Source: Methanomicrobiales archaeon (GTDB taxonomy: Archaea; Halobacteriota; Methanomicrobia; Methanomicrobiales; Methanospirillaceae). From it: 64,000 nt of DNA. Of the stretch, positions 18,653-26,880 are shown in pieces. The stretch spans positions 23,588-87,587 of the forward strand of contig JANXYM010000002.1 of the NCBI GenBank assembly GCA_025350045.1. The letters run 5' to 3'. The translations under genes and the position numbers were made by a program. How positions within the stretch are numbered: the first letter of the stretch is position 1; every line of letters begins with the position of its first letter. Under the pieces are notes generated by a model. It worked only from the letters and a program-made list of their open reading frames with translations. It made no database searches and was not told the DNA's origin.

Positions 18653-18772
18653 AAACCAATAATCCCTCACTTAATTTCCCCCCAGTCCGGTATTTTTTCT
18701 TGGCCGGATATTTCCCCCATACCTTATATCGATACAAACTCCTATCAGTTGAGAGATAAGTGGTGAATATCT

Positions 18773-20275
18773 GTGACGAAATTCTCTTTTATCGCTCACA
18801 TGCCCGATACCCCGGGATCGCTGCACCGGGCTGCTGAAATTATCAAAAAATATGACGGCAACATCAACCGTATCCAGTTTGATCGCCGCATTGATTCCGG
18901 GACGGTCTTTTATGAAGTAACTGCTTCAGAAACATCTTACGCCAGGATCACGCAGGATCTCGAGCAGATCGGGTACCTCCAGAGCTCGATAAATCCCATG
19001 AGTTTCTTAAAATTCTGCGTTTACCTGCCCCACCGCCCGGGTGCACTGTATGAATTCCTGGGATTAACGACATTGGCCGGTGCAAATATCTCGTTTCTGG
19101 ATTTCGATGATAAGGGAAGGCATCCTGATCGTCTGACCGTAAGCCTGAATCTGGAACAGGGTGCTGTTGTTGATCGTTTGCTGAACCAGCTGAAATCCCT
19201 GTACCGCATGGAGATCATAGAATACGATACTACCGGGAAAAAACTGGATGATACGGTCTTTTACGTCCGGTACGCCCAGGCAATCCGGGACCTTATCGGG
19301 AAATCCGAGGATGCATTCCTGCTTTCATTTCTCGCTGACACCAATCGCATGGCTCAGGAACTGATGGACCGGGGGTGCGATCCCAAACAGGTTTTTGAAA
19401 GTGTTCTTAAAACAGGTCAGACCTTAAAGGCCACTACCGGTAACCATTTTTATGCCGATGTCCAGAAATTCCGGATACATGATAATATTCTTTTATTTTG
19501 TTTCCAGGTCCCCTGTGGGGGAAATATCTTCCTCGTGAAGTCTGATGAAAAATACCTGATGATTGATACCGGGTACGGTATTTACCATGCAGATGTGATG
19601 GCCATGCTTTCACGATACGGGGTGATTGATATCAGGAAGATCACCCGTATTGTTGTCACGCATGCCGACGCGGATCACTGCGGAGCTGCCGGCTTTTTTG
19701 CATCCCCGGTGCTTATGCACCCTAGTACGCTTGAGATCATCCGGACAAATAACCGGGCCTATGGATCCCGAAGCGATCATTCAAGCCTGGATGAATTCTA
19801 TACAAAAATGATCAATCTTTTCTCACGATTCACCATACCTGAAGCGGTCGATTGTATTTCTGAATCAACCGGAATTTCCCGGGGTATATTCCCGGTTATC
19901 GGTAAGGTATCCATGGGAGATATCGAATTTGATGTACTTGACGGATTAAGCGGGCATACTGCCGGCCAGGTGTTTCTGTATTCCCGGACATATGGTTTAT
20001 TATTTGCCGCAGACAGTGTGATCAATTTTGCCAGTCTCTCAAAAGAGCGTGCGGAGTATAGCTCTCTTGCTGCATTCCTCGTCACATCCGTAAATGTTGA
20101 TAGCGACAGCGCAAAGAAGGAACGCAAAGGTCTGCTTGAACTGGCGCAGGAGACCGATAATGAACTGAGTCTCTCCGGGAGACGTTGCCTTATCTGCGGG
20201 GGACATGGCGCAGTGTCGGTACTTGAGAACGGGAAACTTGTGGCATCGGGAGAGACAGAGCGTTACGTGCCGTAA
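18773..20275 (+). CDS. Two ACT domains fused to an MBL-fold hydrolase
   Basis: A 500-residue protein starting at GTG with GGTGA six bases upstream. Residues 1-75 and 80-155 each look like an ACT domain (FIAHMPDTPGSLHRAAEII and FCVYLPHRPGALYEFLGL), the ligand-binding module of amino-acid-regulated enzymes. After a helical linker, residues 235-490 form a metallo-beta-lactamase domain with THADADHCG at 296-304, DGLSGHTAGQVFLY and FAADSVINF. The second His of the usual HxHxDH is Asp, as in some MBL subfamilies. The last part has ICGGHGAV, a probable metal ligand. A TATA-like TTATAT stands about 50 bases upstream. The activity is unknown; allosteric control of a hydrolase or oxidoreductase by an amino acid is the natural guess. 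Confidence 0.85.
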   Translation: MTKFSFIAHMPDTPGSLHRAAEIIKKYDGNINRIQFDRRIDSGTVFYEVTASETSYARITQDLEQIGYLQSSINPMSFLKFCVYLPHRPGALYEFLGLTTLAGANISFLDFDDKGRHPDRLTVSLNLEQGAVVDRLLNQLKSLYRMEIIEYDTTGKKLDDTVFYVRYAQAIRDLIGKSEDAFLLSFLADTNRMAQELMDRGCDPKQVFESVLKTGQTLKATTGNHFYADVQKFRIHDNILLFCFQVPCGGNIFLVKSDEKYLMIDTGYGIYHADVMAMLSRYGVIDIRKITRIVVTHADADHCGAAGFFASPVLMHPSTLEIIRTNNRAYGSRSDHSSLDEFYTKMINLFSRFTIPEAVDCISESTGISRGIFPVIGKVSMGDIEFDVLDGLSGHTAGQVFLYSRTYGLLFAADSVINFASLSKERAEYSSLAAFLVTSVNVDSDSAKKERKGLLELAQETDNELSLSGRRCLICGGHGAVSVLENGKLVASGETERYVP

Positions 20276-20338
20276 AAACGTAATTTTTTTATGTTCGTCA
20301 GATATTTATCAATAATTTCGGATTTTTAAGAACCAGCA

Positions 20339-20506
20339 ATGAGTCAGATAACGAATGACGTTATGTTAAGGCTGGCACAGAATCTTGTCCTTGTGGCAGG
20401 AACGTGTAATGATTTTTCACGGGTTGGATTAAGCAACGGGTTCCCGTTTTTTTTATCTGGAACGGAATCTCCAATAAAAAAAAGTGATTACTCCCGAAAT
20501 AATTGA
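20339..20506 (+). CDS. Possible 55-residue small ORF in the gap before phi
   Basis: Within the 365-base gap between the ACT-MBL gene and phi a frame runs from ATG at 20339 to TGA at 20504. It begins MSQITNDVMLRLAQNLVLVA, with a hydrophobic N-terminal third and a polar end (SPIKKSDYSRNN). There is no clear ribosome site and the family is unknown. The perfect inverted repeat AACGGG-TT-CCCGTT followed by a T run lies within this frame (about 20439-20460) and could instead be the terminator hairpin of a short non-coding RNA, with a TATA-like GATATTTATC near 20301. I cannot decide between the two; both may be chance. Confidence 0.25.
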   Translation: MSQITNDVMLRLAQNLVLVAGTCNDFSRVGLSNGFPFFLSGTESPIKKSDYSRNN

Positions 20507-20640
20507 ATCTGGAGGAGAAGATCCCCGGCCATTTCATTCCAGAAAATTCTGTTATCCACAAATGCTGATTCAAGGACGCTTTAGAGATCTTCTGCGAAAT
20601 TCTCATCTACTATGCAATTACATCTTGTGTGGGAAACTTA

Positions 20641-21240
20641 ATGGAGAGCCACAGGGTACAGGAAATGATGCGGCTGATGGCATCAAAGATCCGCACCATT
20701 GCAAACAATATTTCGGATGAAGATGTAGGAAAGTTCATTGCCGAACTGTTAAAGGCCAGGCGCATTTATGTGATTGGTGCAGGACGGTCAGGCCTTGTGG
20801 CAAAAGCCTTCGCCATGCGCCTCATGCATCTCGGGCTCCAGGCATACGTTGTCGGTGAGACCATAACGCCGGCACTGAACAAGGGAGACCTGATGGTCAT
20901 CTTTTCCGGTTCCGGCAGGACAAAGACTGTGGCCGATCTCGCGGAAACAGCAAAAGAGATTGGCGGAAGAATCTGTCTCATTTCATCGAATGCCGATTCA
21001 CGTATCGGCAAGATTGCAGACTGTATAGTCATCATTGAGCATCACCGGGATTCTGTGGAAGATGATGCCGTGGAATTCGAGATCCGCCAGATGATGGGGG
21101 AGCACAAATCGTTTGCCCCGTTAGGAACATTGTTCGAGACGGTATCCATGATCTTTTCCGATGCCGTGGTCTCACGCCTCATGGAGATCACCAAGACTGA
21201 TGAGAGTGCGCTCAAGAACCGCCATACCAATATCGAATAG
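20641..21240 (+). CDS. phi: 6-phospho-3-hexuloisomerase
   Basis: A 199-residue SIS-domain protein matching the 6-phospho-3-hexuloisomerase (HxlB/PHI) family. Motifs include RIYVIGAGRSGLVAKAFAMRL, VVGETITPALNKGDL, IFSGSGRTKTV and the C-terminal FAPLGTLFETVSMIFSDAVV. It interconverts hexulose 6-phosphate and fructose 6-phosphate, which in archaea without the oxidative pentose pathway supplies ribulose 5-phosphate together with hexulose-phosphate synthase. That partner is not in the window. The start could also be a GTG at 20629, four codons earlier. The aminotransferase begins ten bases after its stop, suggesting cotranscription. Confidence 0.88.
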   Translation: MESHRVQEMMRLMASKIRTIANNISDEDVGKFIAELLKARRIYVIGAGRSGLVAKAFAMRLMHLGLQAYVVGETITPALNKGDLMVIFSGSGRTKTVADLAETAKEIGGRICLISSNADSRIGKIADCIVIIEHHRDSVEDDAVEFEIRQMMGEHKSFAPLGTLFETVSMIFSDAVVSRLMEITKTDESALKNRHTNIE

Positions 21241-21249
21241 GAGAGAACG

Positions 21250-22356
21250 ATGAGCCTGAAATTTGCAGATCGGGTAAAAGATATTGAGATCTCGGGAATC
21301 CGACGCTTGTTTGAAGCAGCAGGTCCCGACTCCATCAACCTCGGACTCGGACAGCCCGATTTTGATACTCCGCAGCATATCAAGGATGCAGCAATACGCG
21401 CCATACAGGACGGAAAGACCGGGTATACCGGCAACAATGGAATCCCTGAGCTTCGCCGTGCTATCAGTGCGAAATTCAAAACCGAGAATCAGCTTTCCTA
21501 TACACCGGAACAGATCATAGTCACTGCCGGTGCCAGTGAAGCGCTCCATATCGTGATGCAGGCAATGGCCGGCAATGGCGACATCGTGCTCTGCCCGGAT
21601 CCGGGATTTGTGTCCTATGCATCTCTCGCGATCCTGGCCGGGGCAACTCCGGTAGGTGTCCCGCTCACCAAAAATTTGCATATCGATGTGGAAAAGGCCA
21701 AGGAGCTGATGGACGGGGCAAAACTTTTTGTCATAAACTCCCCGGGTAACCCGACAGGGGCAGTCGAAAGCAAGGAATCCATCAAAGCGCTTGTTGAATA
21801 TGCGGATGATGCGGGTGTCACCATCATCTCGGATGAAGTGTACGAGCATTTCATTTACGGCAAGAAACACTGGAGTGCTGCCCAGTTTGGGGATAACGTA
21901 GTCACCATCAATGCGACCAGCAAGACCTATGCAATGACCGGCTGGCGTCTCGGCTATCTGGCGGCCTCGCCCGAGATCATCGGCCAGACCATCAAGGTGC
22001 ACCAGTACTGCCAGGCCTGTGCCACATCCATCTCCCAGTATGCAGCAGTGGCGGCATATGAAGGTGACCAGCGTCCTGTTTTGGTTATGCGCGATGAATA
22101 CCAGGCACGGCGTGATCTTTTCTGCAAGGGTTTGTCTGCGCTGGGTCTGGACTTCCCGCTTCCCGAAGGCGCATTCTATGCCTTTGTGCCGATGAAACCA
22201 GCACTTACCCAGAAGATCATCGATGCCGGGGTTGTTATTGTCCCGGGTTCTGCATTTGGGGTTAACAGGCAAGAATATGCCCGCATGAGTTATGCCACCT
22301 CGCGGGAGATGCTGGGGCGTGCCCTTGATAGGATCAAAAAGGCAACAGGTGAATAA
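21250..22356 (+). CDS. Class I/II pyridoxal-phosphate aminotransferase (aspartate aminotransferase-like)
   Basis: A 368-residue fold-type I aminotransferase. Visible motifs are LGLGQPDFDTP, the substrate loop TGYTGNNGIPELR, ITSAGASEAL-type cofactor loop (TAGASEALHIVMQ), NSPGNPTG with the Asn binding the PLP ring, ISDEVYEHFIYG, the PLP Lys near residue 225 in SKTYAMTGWRLGY, and the carboxylate-binding Arg near the C-terminus (YARMSYA). Length is slightly short but complete. It probably transfers amino groups of aspartate or aromatic amino acids; the specificity is not clear. A GGAG-type site precedes the ATG, and the M42 peptidase begins one base after its stop. Confidence 0.9.
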   Translation: MSLKFADRVKDIEISGIRRLFEAAGPDSINLGLGQPDFDTPQHIKDAAIRAIQDGKTGYTGNNGIPELRRAISAKFKTENQLSYTPEQIIVTAGASEALHIVMQAMAGNGDIVLCPDPGFVSYASLAILAGATPVGVPLTKNLHIDVEKAKELMDGAKLFVINSPGNPTGAVESKESIKALVEYADDAGVTIISDEVYEHFIYGKKHWSAAQFGDNVVTINATSKTYAMTGWRLGYLAASPEIIGQTIKVHQYCQACATSISQYAAVAAYEGDQRPVLVMRDEYQARRDLFCKGLSALGLDFPLPEGAFYAFVPMKPALTQKIIDAGVVIVPGSAFGVNRQEYARMSYATSREMLGRALDRIKKATGE

Positions 22357-22357
22357 C

Positions 22358-23395
22358 ATGGTCAAAGAACTTTTACGCAAATTATCCAATGCCCACGGTG
22401 TTTCGGGCAGTGAAGGCAACGTTTATGCGCTCATCAAGAAAGAGCTCAAAGGGCATGTCGATGAGATCCGCGAGGATCCGATGGGCAACCTGATTGCGGT
22501 CAAGCATGGCAACAAGTTCAAGGTGATGCTGGCAGCCCATATGGACGAGATTGGGCTCATGGTGAAGTACGTGGAGGAGAAGGGTTTCATCCGGTTCGTT
22601 GCTCTCGGCGGCTGGTATGGTCCAACGCTCTACAATCAGCGCGTAATTCTTCACGGGGCAAACGGCCCTGTTGTCGGTGTTATTGGCGGCAAACCCCCGC
22701 ACATGATGGATGACGAAGAGCGCAAGAAGGGAGTCAAAGTTGACGATCTCTTCATCGATATAGGCGCCACCAATCCCGATGAAGTCGATTATCTCGGTGT
22801 TGAAATTGGCACACCGGTCACGATCGACCGCGAATTCTGCGAGCTGGCGAACTCCCGGGTTACCGGAAAGGCGTTTGACAACCGGGCCGGTGTTGCGATG
22901 CTGATAAAAACCCTAAAAGAGACCGATTCCCCGCTCACGATCTTCGGTGTCTTTACCGTACAGGAAGAAGTGGGCCTGAAAGGCGCACGCACCAGTGCCT
23001 ATTCCCTCGATCCCGACTGTGCGATCGCCACCGATGTCACCATACCCGGCGATCACCCGGGCATCGAGATGAAGGATGCACCTGTCCTGATGGGCAAGGG
23101 TCCGGTCATCACGATTGTTGACAGCAGCGGCAGGGGACTTATTGCCAACCGCAAGGTTGTCAGATGGCTCAAGGAAGCAGCGGACTCAAACTCGATTCCC
23201 GTGCAGATGGAAGTGGGCAGCGGCGGGACTACGGACGCAACTGCGATTCACCTGACCAAGGGAGGTATCCCGAGCACAACGATGAGTATCCCCTCGCGGT
23301 ATATCCATTCACCGGTGGAAGTACTCGACTGCAATGATATTGAAGCCGGTGTGAAAATACTGGTTGCAGCACTGAAAAAGAAGCCGGTGTTGTAA
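22358..23395 (+). CDS. M42-family aminopeptidase (TET-like)
   Basis: A 345-residue dizinc aminopeptidase of family M42. Metal ligands and catalytic residues are visible in AAHMDEIGLMV (His and Asp), KAFDNRAGVAML (bridging Asp), VQEEVGLKGAR (catalytic and ligand Glu), ATDVTIPGDHPG (Asp) and the final His in PSRYIHSPVEV. Members assemble into tetrahedral dodecamers that degrade peptides released by the proteasome. I used the ATG at 22358 because AGGTGA precedes it and the family starts there; a longer frame overlaps the aminotransferase. Part of the phi-aminotransferase-peptidase operon. The stop is followed by a long T-rich stretch that probably ends transcription. Confidence 0.92.
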   Translation: MVKELLRKLSNAHGVSGSEGNVYALIKKELKGHVDEIREDPMGNLIAVKHGNKFKVMLAAHMDEIGLMVKYVEEKGFIRFVALGGWYGPTLYNQRVILHGANGPVVGVIGGKPPHMMDDEERKKGVKVDDLFIDIGATNPDEVDYLGVEIGTPVTIDREFCELANSRVTGKAFDNRAGVAMLIKTLKETDSPLTIFGVFTVQEEVGLKGARTSAYSLDPDCAIATDVTIPGDHPGIEMKDAPVLMGKGPVITIVDSSGRGLIANRKVVRWLKEAADSNSIPVQMEVGSGGTTDATAIHLTKGGIPSTTMSIPSRYIHSPVEVLDCNDIEAGVKILVAALKKKPVL

Positions 23396-23515
23396 TTTTT
23401 TGTTCTTTTTTTACATTTTTTTGAAAAATTTAAGACATAAAGGTTTACGGTAGTATTTTGACCCTCCTGATATTTTCCCGGAGACAAAGAACGTTCCATT
23501 CTGCCATGGTCGTTC

Positions 23516-23606
23516 CGGCACAGGGTGATAATGCTCAATTACGTTCCGGCAAACTATTTCCGGGTGAATATTGGACCAGCGACCGGAACGTACGCACCCT
23601 GTGCCG
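23516..23606. repeat. Nested inverted repeat (long hairpin element) in a 307-base gap
   Basis: The outer arms CGGCACAGGGTG (23516-23527) and CACCCTGTGCCG (23595-23606) are perfectly complementary over 12 bases. Inside them a second pair, ACGTTCCGG (23541-23549) and CCGGAACGT (23583-23591), adds nine. The sequence CGTTCCGGCA also occurs as a direct repeat at 23511 and 23542. The element could be a structured RNA, a strong bidirectional terminator region between the M42 gene and tRNA-Arg, or a relic of a small mobile element. No coding frame of note lies in this gap. Confidence 0.65.
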
Positions 23607-23702
23607 TAACTTCTGAAAATACCAAAATGCTTTTTTTATTCGTTTTTAACAAGATTTTAAAAAAAATCTACGCTCCCTGTGACGTCTAAAACAAAAAAAA
23701 CA

Positions 23703-23774
23703 CGCCTCGGCCGGGACTTGAACCCGGGTCAAAAGCTCCGGAGGCTTCTAGGATGTCCGCTACCCTACCGAGGC
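23703..23774 (-). tRNA. tRNA-Arg (anticodon CCG)
   Basis: The reverse strand folds into a complete cloverleaf: acceptor GCCTCGG pairs with CCGAGGC, the anticodon arm GAAGC-CTCCGGA-GCTTT presents CCG at 34-36, and the T arm CCGGG-TTCAAGT-CCCGG is standard. The discriminator base is G and no CCA is encoded. It reads the arginine codon CGG. No intron is seen. Confidence 0.95.
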
Positions 23775-23806
23775 ACTAATTTACCTACTTAATCTCACCG
23801 CCACCC

Positions 23807-23814
23807 ATATAAAT
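23807..23814 (-). promoter_or_regulatory. TATA box of tRNA-Arg
   Basis: On the minus strand ATTTATAT lies about 33 bases before the first tRNA base, placing the transcription start roughly ten bases upstream of the mature tRNA, the usual arrangement for archaeal tRNA genes. Called from motif and distance only. Confidence 0.5.
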
Positions 23815-23835
23815 GCGAAGGATGGTTGGGAGGAA

Positions 23836-24864
23836 TCAGACTTTTTTTGTGTGATACATATGCCAGATCCTGCAGGCACCTTCATGGCTGACCATGCAGG
23901 GACCGACAGGATTTCTCGGCGTGCAGACCTTGGCGTAGAGCTTGCAGTCTTCCGGCGTTGCTATCCCACGCAGCACCTTGTCGCAGACGCAGGCAGAGTG
24001 TTTGCTGATGTGTTTGAAGACAATATCGAATTTCTTTTGTGCATCGTACTGTTCGAATTCATTTTTAAGCCTGAGCCCGGAACCGGGAATTACCGGGAAC
24101 CCCCGCCATTCCACGTCAGAAATCTCAAAGACTTCATACATCACTTTTTTGGCTTTTACATTGCCCTCGCGTGACACCGCTCTCGGGTATGCATTGTCGA
24201 CCCTGTGCGTCCCCTCTTTTACCTGTTTTACCAGCATGAGCAGCCCGAGCAGGATATCTTCCGGTTCAAAACCGGCAACCACCTGGGGTACCGGAAACTG
24301 CTCGTAATCTTCGTATCCCATGATGGTGCAGACATGTCCCGGAAGCATGAACCCCTGCAATTTTGCTTCGCCCTGTTCCAGCAGCCATTTCATGGCAGGA
24401 GGAACAATGCGATGGCAGGAAAGTATGGAGAAATTTTTCGGAGGCCGTACGAGTATGGTTGCTGCAACCGTGGGTGCAGTCGTCTCAAATCCCACAGAGA
24501 TAAATACCACATCTTTATCTGTTTTCTGTGCAATCTCCACTGCTTTATGGACCCCCTGGACCACCCGGACATCCCCTCCGCAGGACTCCAGTGAGCCCCT
24601 GGTTCCGGGAACCCGGAGAAGATCTCCATAAGTAGCGATGATGCAGTCCTTGTCAACAAGGTCGAGCGCCGCATCGATCTCACCCTGCGGGGTAATACAG
24701 ACCGGGCATCCCGGGCCCATCACGATCTTCAATTGTTCGGGCAGGATACTGCGCAGACCGGACCGGGCAATCGATGCTTCATGAGTACCGCAGATATGCA
24801 TGAAGGTCATATCCTGGTCTACTAACTCTGCAAGTGTCTTTGCGATATCAGTCCCCGTTGCCAT
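23836..24864 (-). CDS. hypD: [NiFe]-hydrogenase maturation protein HypD
   Basis: A 342-residue HypD. HypD with HypC carries the Fe(CN)2CO unit assembled for the active site of [NiFe] hydrogenases. Conserved motifs: MHICGTHE with the essential Cys, GPGCPVCITP, VGFETTAPTVAATI, LPGHVCTIMG, AGFEPEDIL, and the C-terminal 4Fe-4S cysteines (CVCDKVLRG, CKLYAKVCTP, GPCMVSHEGAC). Length matches the family (about 350). It stands alone here, without hypC or hypE, between a tRNA and a divergently transcribed MscS channel. Hydrogenotrophic methanogens need it for several hydrogenases. Confidence 0.96.
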   Translation of the reverse strand: MATGTDIAKTLAELVDQDMTFMHICGTHEASIARSGLRSILPEQLKIVMGPGCPVCITPQGEIDAALDLVDKDCIIATYGDLLRVPGTRGSLESCGGDVRVVQGVHKAVEIAQKTDKDVVFISVGFETTAPTVAATILVRPPKNFSILSCHRIVPPAMKWLLEQGEAKLQGFMLPGHVCTIMGYEDYEQFPVPQVVAGFEPEDILLGLLMLVKQVKEGTHRVDNAYPRAVSREGNVKAKKVMYEVFEISDVEWRGFPVIPGSGLRLKNEFEQYDAQKKFDIVFKHISKHSACVCDKVLRGIATPEDCKLYAKVCTPRNPVGPCMVSHEGACRIWHMYHTKKV

Positions 24865-24923
24865 GTAATCTCATAATTATTTACCTTGAGTCACATAAGA
24901 CTACGTACAAGGAGGCGTGAAGT

Positions 24924-25955
24924 ATGGATCTTAATTACATGTACGCAGCAGGAACGATTATTTTCGGGGTCCTGTTAGCCCTTATAGCCCGATGGGTTGT
25001 GGGATGGCTCAAATCCCGGGCAGATGAGACGGAGACCCAGCTGGATGACATTATTGTTGCCGCGATCGGCACCCCTGTACAGGTTGCCATTGTTGTTATT
25101 GCAGTGTATTTTGCTATCAGTCGTTTCGGTATTCTGCCGGAAAACCTGCTATGGATCCTCGATCCACGGTATGTAACGGCATTTTATATCGTCATCATTG
25201 CCTGGATCCTCTCATCATTCATCCATGACATCATGATGATTTACGGGCACAAACTTGCCTCATTATCTGATGGTGACTGGGACGACCGGCTGGTGGAGCT
25301 GCTTGTACTGGTCAGCAAATACGTGATCTGGTTTGTTGCACTCATGGCAATCCTGTCGGTCTTTGAAGTGAATATCACCCCATTCCTCGCTGGTGCAGGT
25401 ATCGCCGGGCTGGCGGTCGCACTGGCTGCCCAGGACATCATATCCAATTTTTTTGGCGGTGCAATCATAACGGTTGACAAACCGTTCAAAGTTGGTGACC
25501 GTATCAAAGTGGACACGTATTATGGAGATGTAATCAGTATCGGACCGAGAAGTACCCGCTTAAAAACACTGGATTACCAGATTGTGACAATACCCAACAA
25601 CAAGATTACCACCAATATTGTCATAAATTATGCCGAACCGGATCAAAAACTCAGGATCTCCCTGCCGGTTACCGTGGCTTATGGCAGCGATCCCAAAAAA
25701 GTAAAAGAGATCCTCCTTGCCATCGCACAAAATACCATCAAAAAAACCGAATATCTTCTTGAAGAACCTGCACCCAAAGCATTTTTCCTGGAGTTCCAGG
25801 AATCCAGCCTGAAGTTTATCCTCTACGTATGGGCCCGGAAATACAATCTTCCCGATGAAGTAAAAGATGCAATTAACATCCAGATTGCGGAACGATTTGC
25901 CGCAGAAGGTATCGAGATCCCCTTCCCGCAGATGGAAGTACGGTTAAAAAAATAA
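24924..25955 (+). CDS. MscS-family mechanosensitive channel
   Basis: A 343-residue membrane protein with an excellent ribosome site (GGAGGCGTG) upstream. About four N-terminal membrane segments (residues 5-25, 45-65, 78-98 and 125-145) are followed by the pore helix and signature of MscS: FLAGAGIAGLAVALAAQD, IISNFFGGAIITVDKPFKVG, then the beta domain (VGDRIKVDTYYGDVISIGPR and IPNNKITTNIVINYAEP). The C-terminal alpha/beta domain ends IEIPFPQMEVRL. It is a homoheptameric osmotic safety valve in the cytoplasmic membrane. Divergent from hypD with a 59-base shared promoter region. Confidence 0.93.
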   Translation: MDLNYMYAAGTIIFGVLLALIARWVVGWLKSRADETETQLDDIIVAAIGTPVQVAIVVIAVYFAISRFGILPENLLWILDPRYVTAFYIVIIAWILSSFIHDIMMIYGHKLASLSDGDWDDRLVELLVLVSKYVIWFVALMAILSVFEVNITPFLAGAGIAGLAVALAAQDIISNFFGGAIITVDKPFKVGDRIKVDTYYGDVISIGPRSTRLKTLDYQIVTIPNNKITTNIVINYAEPDQKLRISLPVTVAYGSDPKKVKEILLAIAQNTIKKTEYLLEEPAPKAFFLEFQESSLKFILYVWARKYNLPDEVKDAINIQIAERFAAEGIEIPFPQMEVRLKK

Positions 25956-26397
25956 CTCCCCTTTTTCCTGAATCCTTTGGAACAGCCATCATCCAACAGG
26001 GCTGTATCTTCATTCGGGCTTTAGGATACTCCGATATCTGATTCAGCACATATGCGCGCTTTCCTAAGATGCCAGACGGAATTTTTTTTAAATTACTGAC
26101 TGGATGATACCAAATTCTCCATATCCTGTCAAAATGCATCGCTCCGGACATCGCAGATTTCCCGGGGTGACTCTGGCATGTGGTCAGATAGCGAATACCT
26201 GTTCGTGCGCTCTGTGCAACAGATTACCGGAATATTCCCTGTGAAATCTTAACCATTGGGGGGTATTTCCCTTTTCTTTCCACAATGTTTTATAGGAATG
26301 ACTTACAACTTTGTTAGGCAATTCGCTTCAGTGGTCTAAAGGACCCAGCACGTCCTGACAAGCGCGATTGTGCAATCAGCTGGATCTAAAAAAACAT
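25956..26397. other. Intergenic region before tRNA-Thr
   Basis: I see no convincing gene in these 442 bases. A frame of 36 codons from 26132 contains CSCALC but has no ribosome site. A TATA-like GTTTTATAGG near 26287-26296 could drive tRNA-Thr, but would leave a leader of roughly 80 bases. That leader has a short hairpin (GATTG-TG-CAATC at 26366-26377). Confidence 0.4.
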
Positions 26398-26471
26398 GCC
26401 TATGTGACACAGCCCGGCAGTGTGCCTCCTTGGTAAGGAGGAAGTCCCGAGTTCAAATCTCGGCATAGGCT
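26398..26471 (+). tRNA. tRNA-Thr (anticodon GGT)
   Basis: A 74-base cloverleaf: acceptor GCCTATG pairs with CATAGGC, the D arm is ACAC...GTGT, the anticodon arm CCTCC-TTGGTAA-GGAGG presents GGT at 34-36, and the T arm is CCGAG-TTCAAAT-CTCGG. The discriminator is T. No CCA and no intron are encoded. It decodes ACC/ACU threonine codons. Confidence 0.95.
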
Positions 26472-26512
26472 CTTATTTTGTTTATGTTCTGTATTATACG
26501 GCAAGTGCGGGA

Positions 26513-26680
26513 TCACCGCACTATCATAATGAGCTCATCGTCGCTACTGAGGGTGAAGCGCTTTGCTATCATAGCATCATTCATGGAAGTTTCCTGCCCG
26601 AATACTATCTTGATCTTTTCACGGATCCTGCAGAGCATCAGAGGACTGCATTTTTCCGGGGGTCTTGTCAGGATTTGCAT
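26513..26680 (-). CDS. Possible 55-residue small protein in the gap after tRNA-Thr
   Basis: In the 409-base gap between tRNA-Thr and the broken aminotransferase the minus strand has a frame with protein-like composition: MQILTRPPEKCSPLMLCRI, then REKIKIVFGQETSMNDAM and an end IAKRFTLSSDDELIMIVR. No Shine-Dalgarno is seen, so it could be leaderless, a relic of a longer gene, or chance. An internal ATG 14 codons in is an alternative start. The product is not recognised. The rest of the gap (26681-26880) shows only AT-rich sequence and no feature I can support. Confidence 0.35.
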   Translation of the reverse strand: MQILTRPPEKCSPLMLCRIREKIKIVFGQETSMNDAMIAKRFTLSSDDELIMIVR

Positions 26681-26880
26681 AATAGAAAAAAGGCAAAAAG
26701 CAGTATATCAGCAATAACCCTGCGGGTGGTGAAAGTGTCCTTTTATCCGGTAATCCCAAAAATGGGAATTTGGAGATATGAAAAACCAAAAGATTTTTGT
26801 GTATCGTACAACTCAGATGAAATTTTAACAATATGTACGTCCAACTAATTCCTGACAAATATCCGTTTATCAGGCGATGT

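Noticed and set aside
21172..22419. 415-codon open frame on the minus strand
   Set aside because: It lies opposite the phi end and the aminotransferase, whose family motifs are clear; its own translation is low in recognisable motifs and rich in His/Cys, as expected of an antisense shadow.
26330..26397. tRNA-like or box C/D-like sequence ahead of tRNA-Thr
   Set aside because: No T-arm consensus, no acceptor pairing and no C or D box could be found; only a small hairpin remains.
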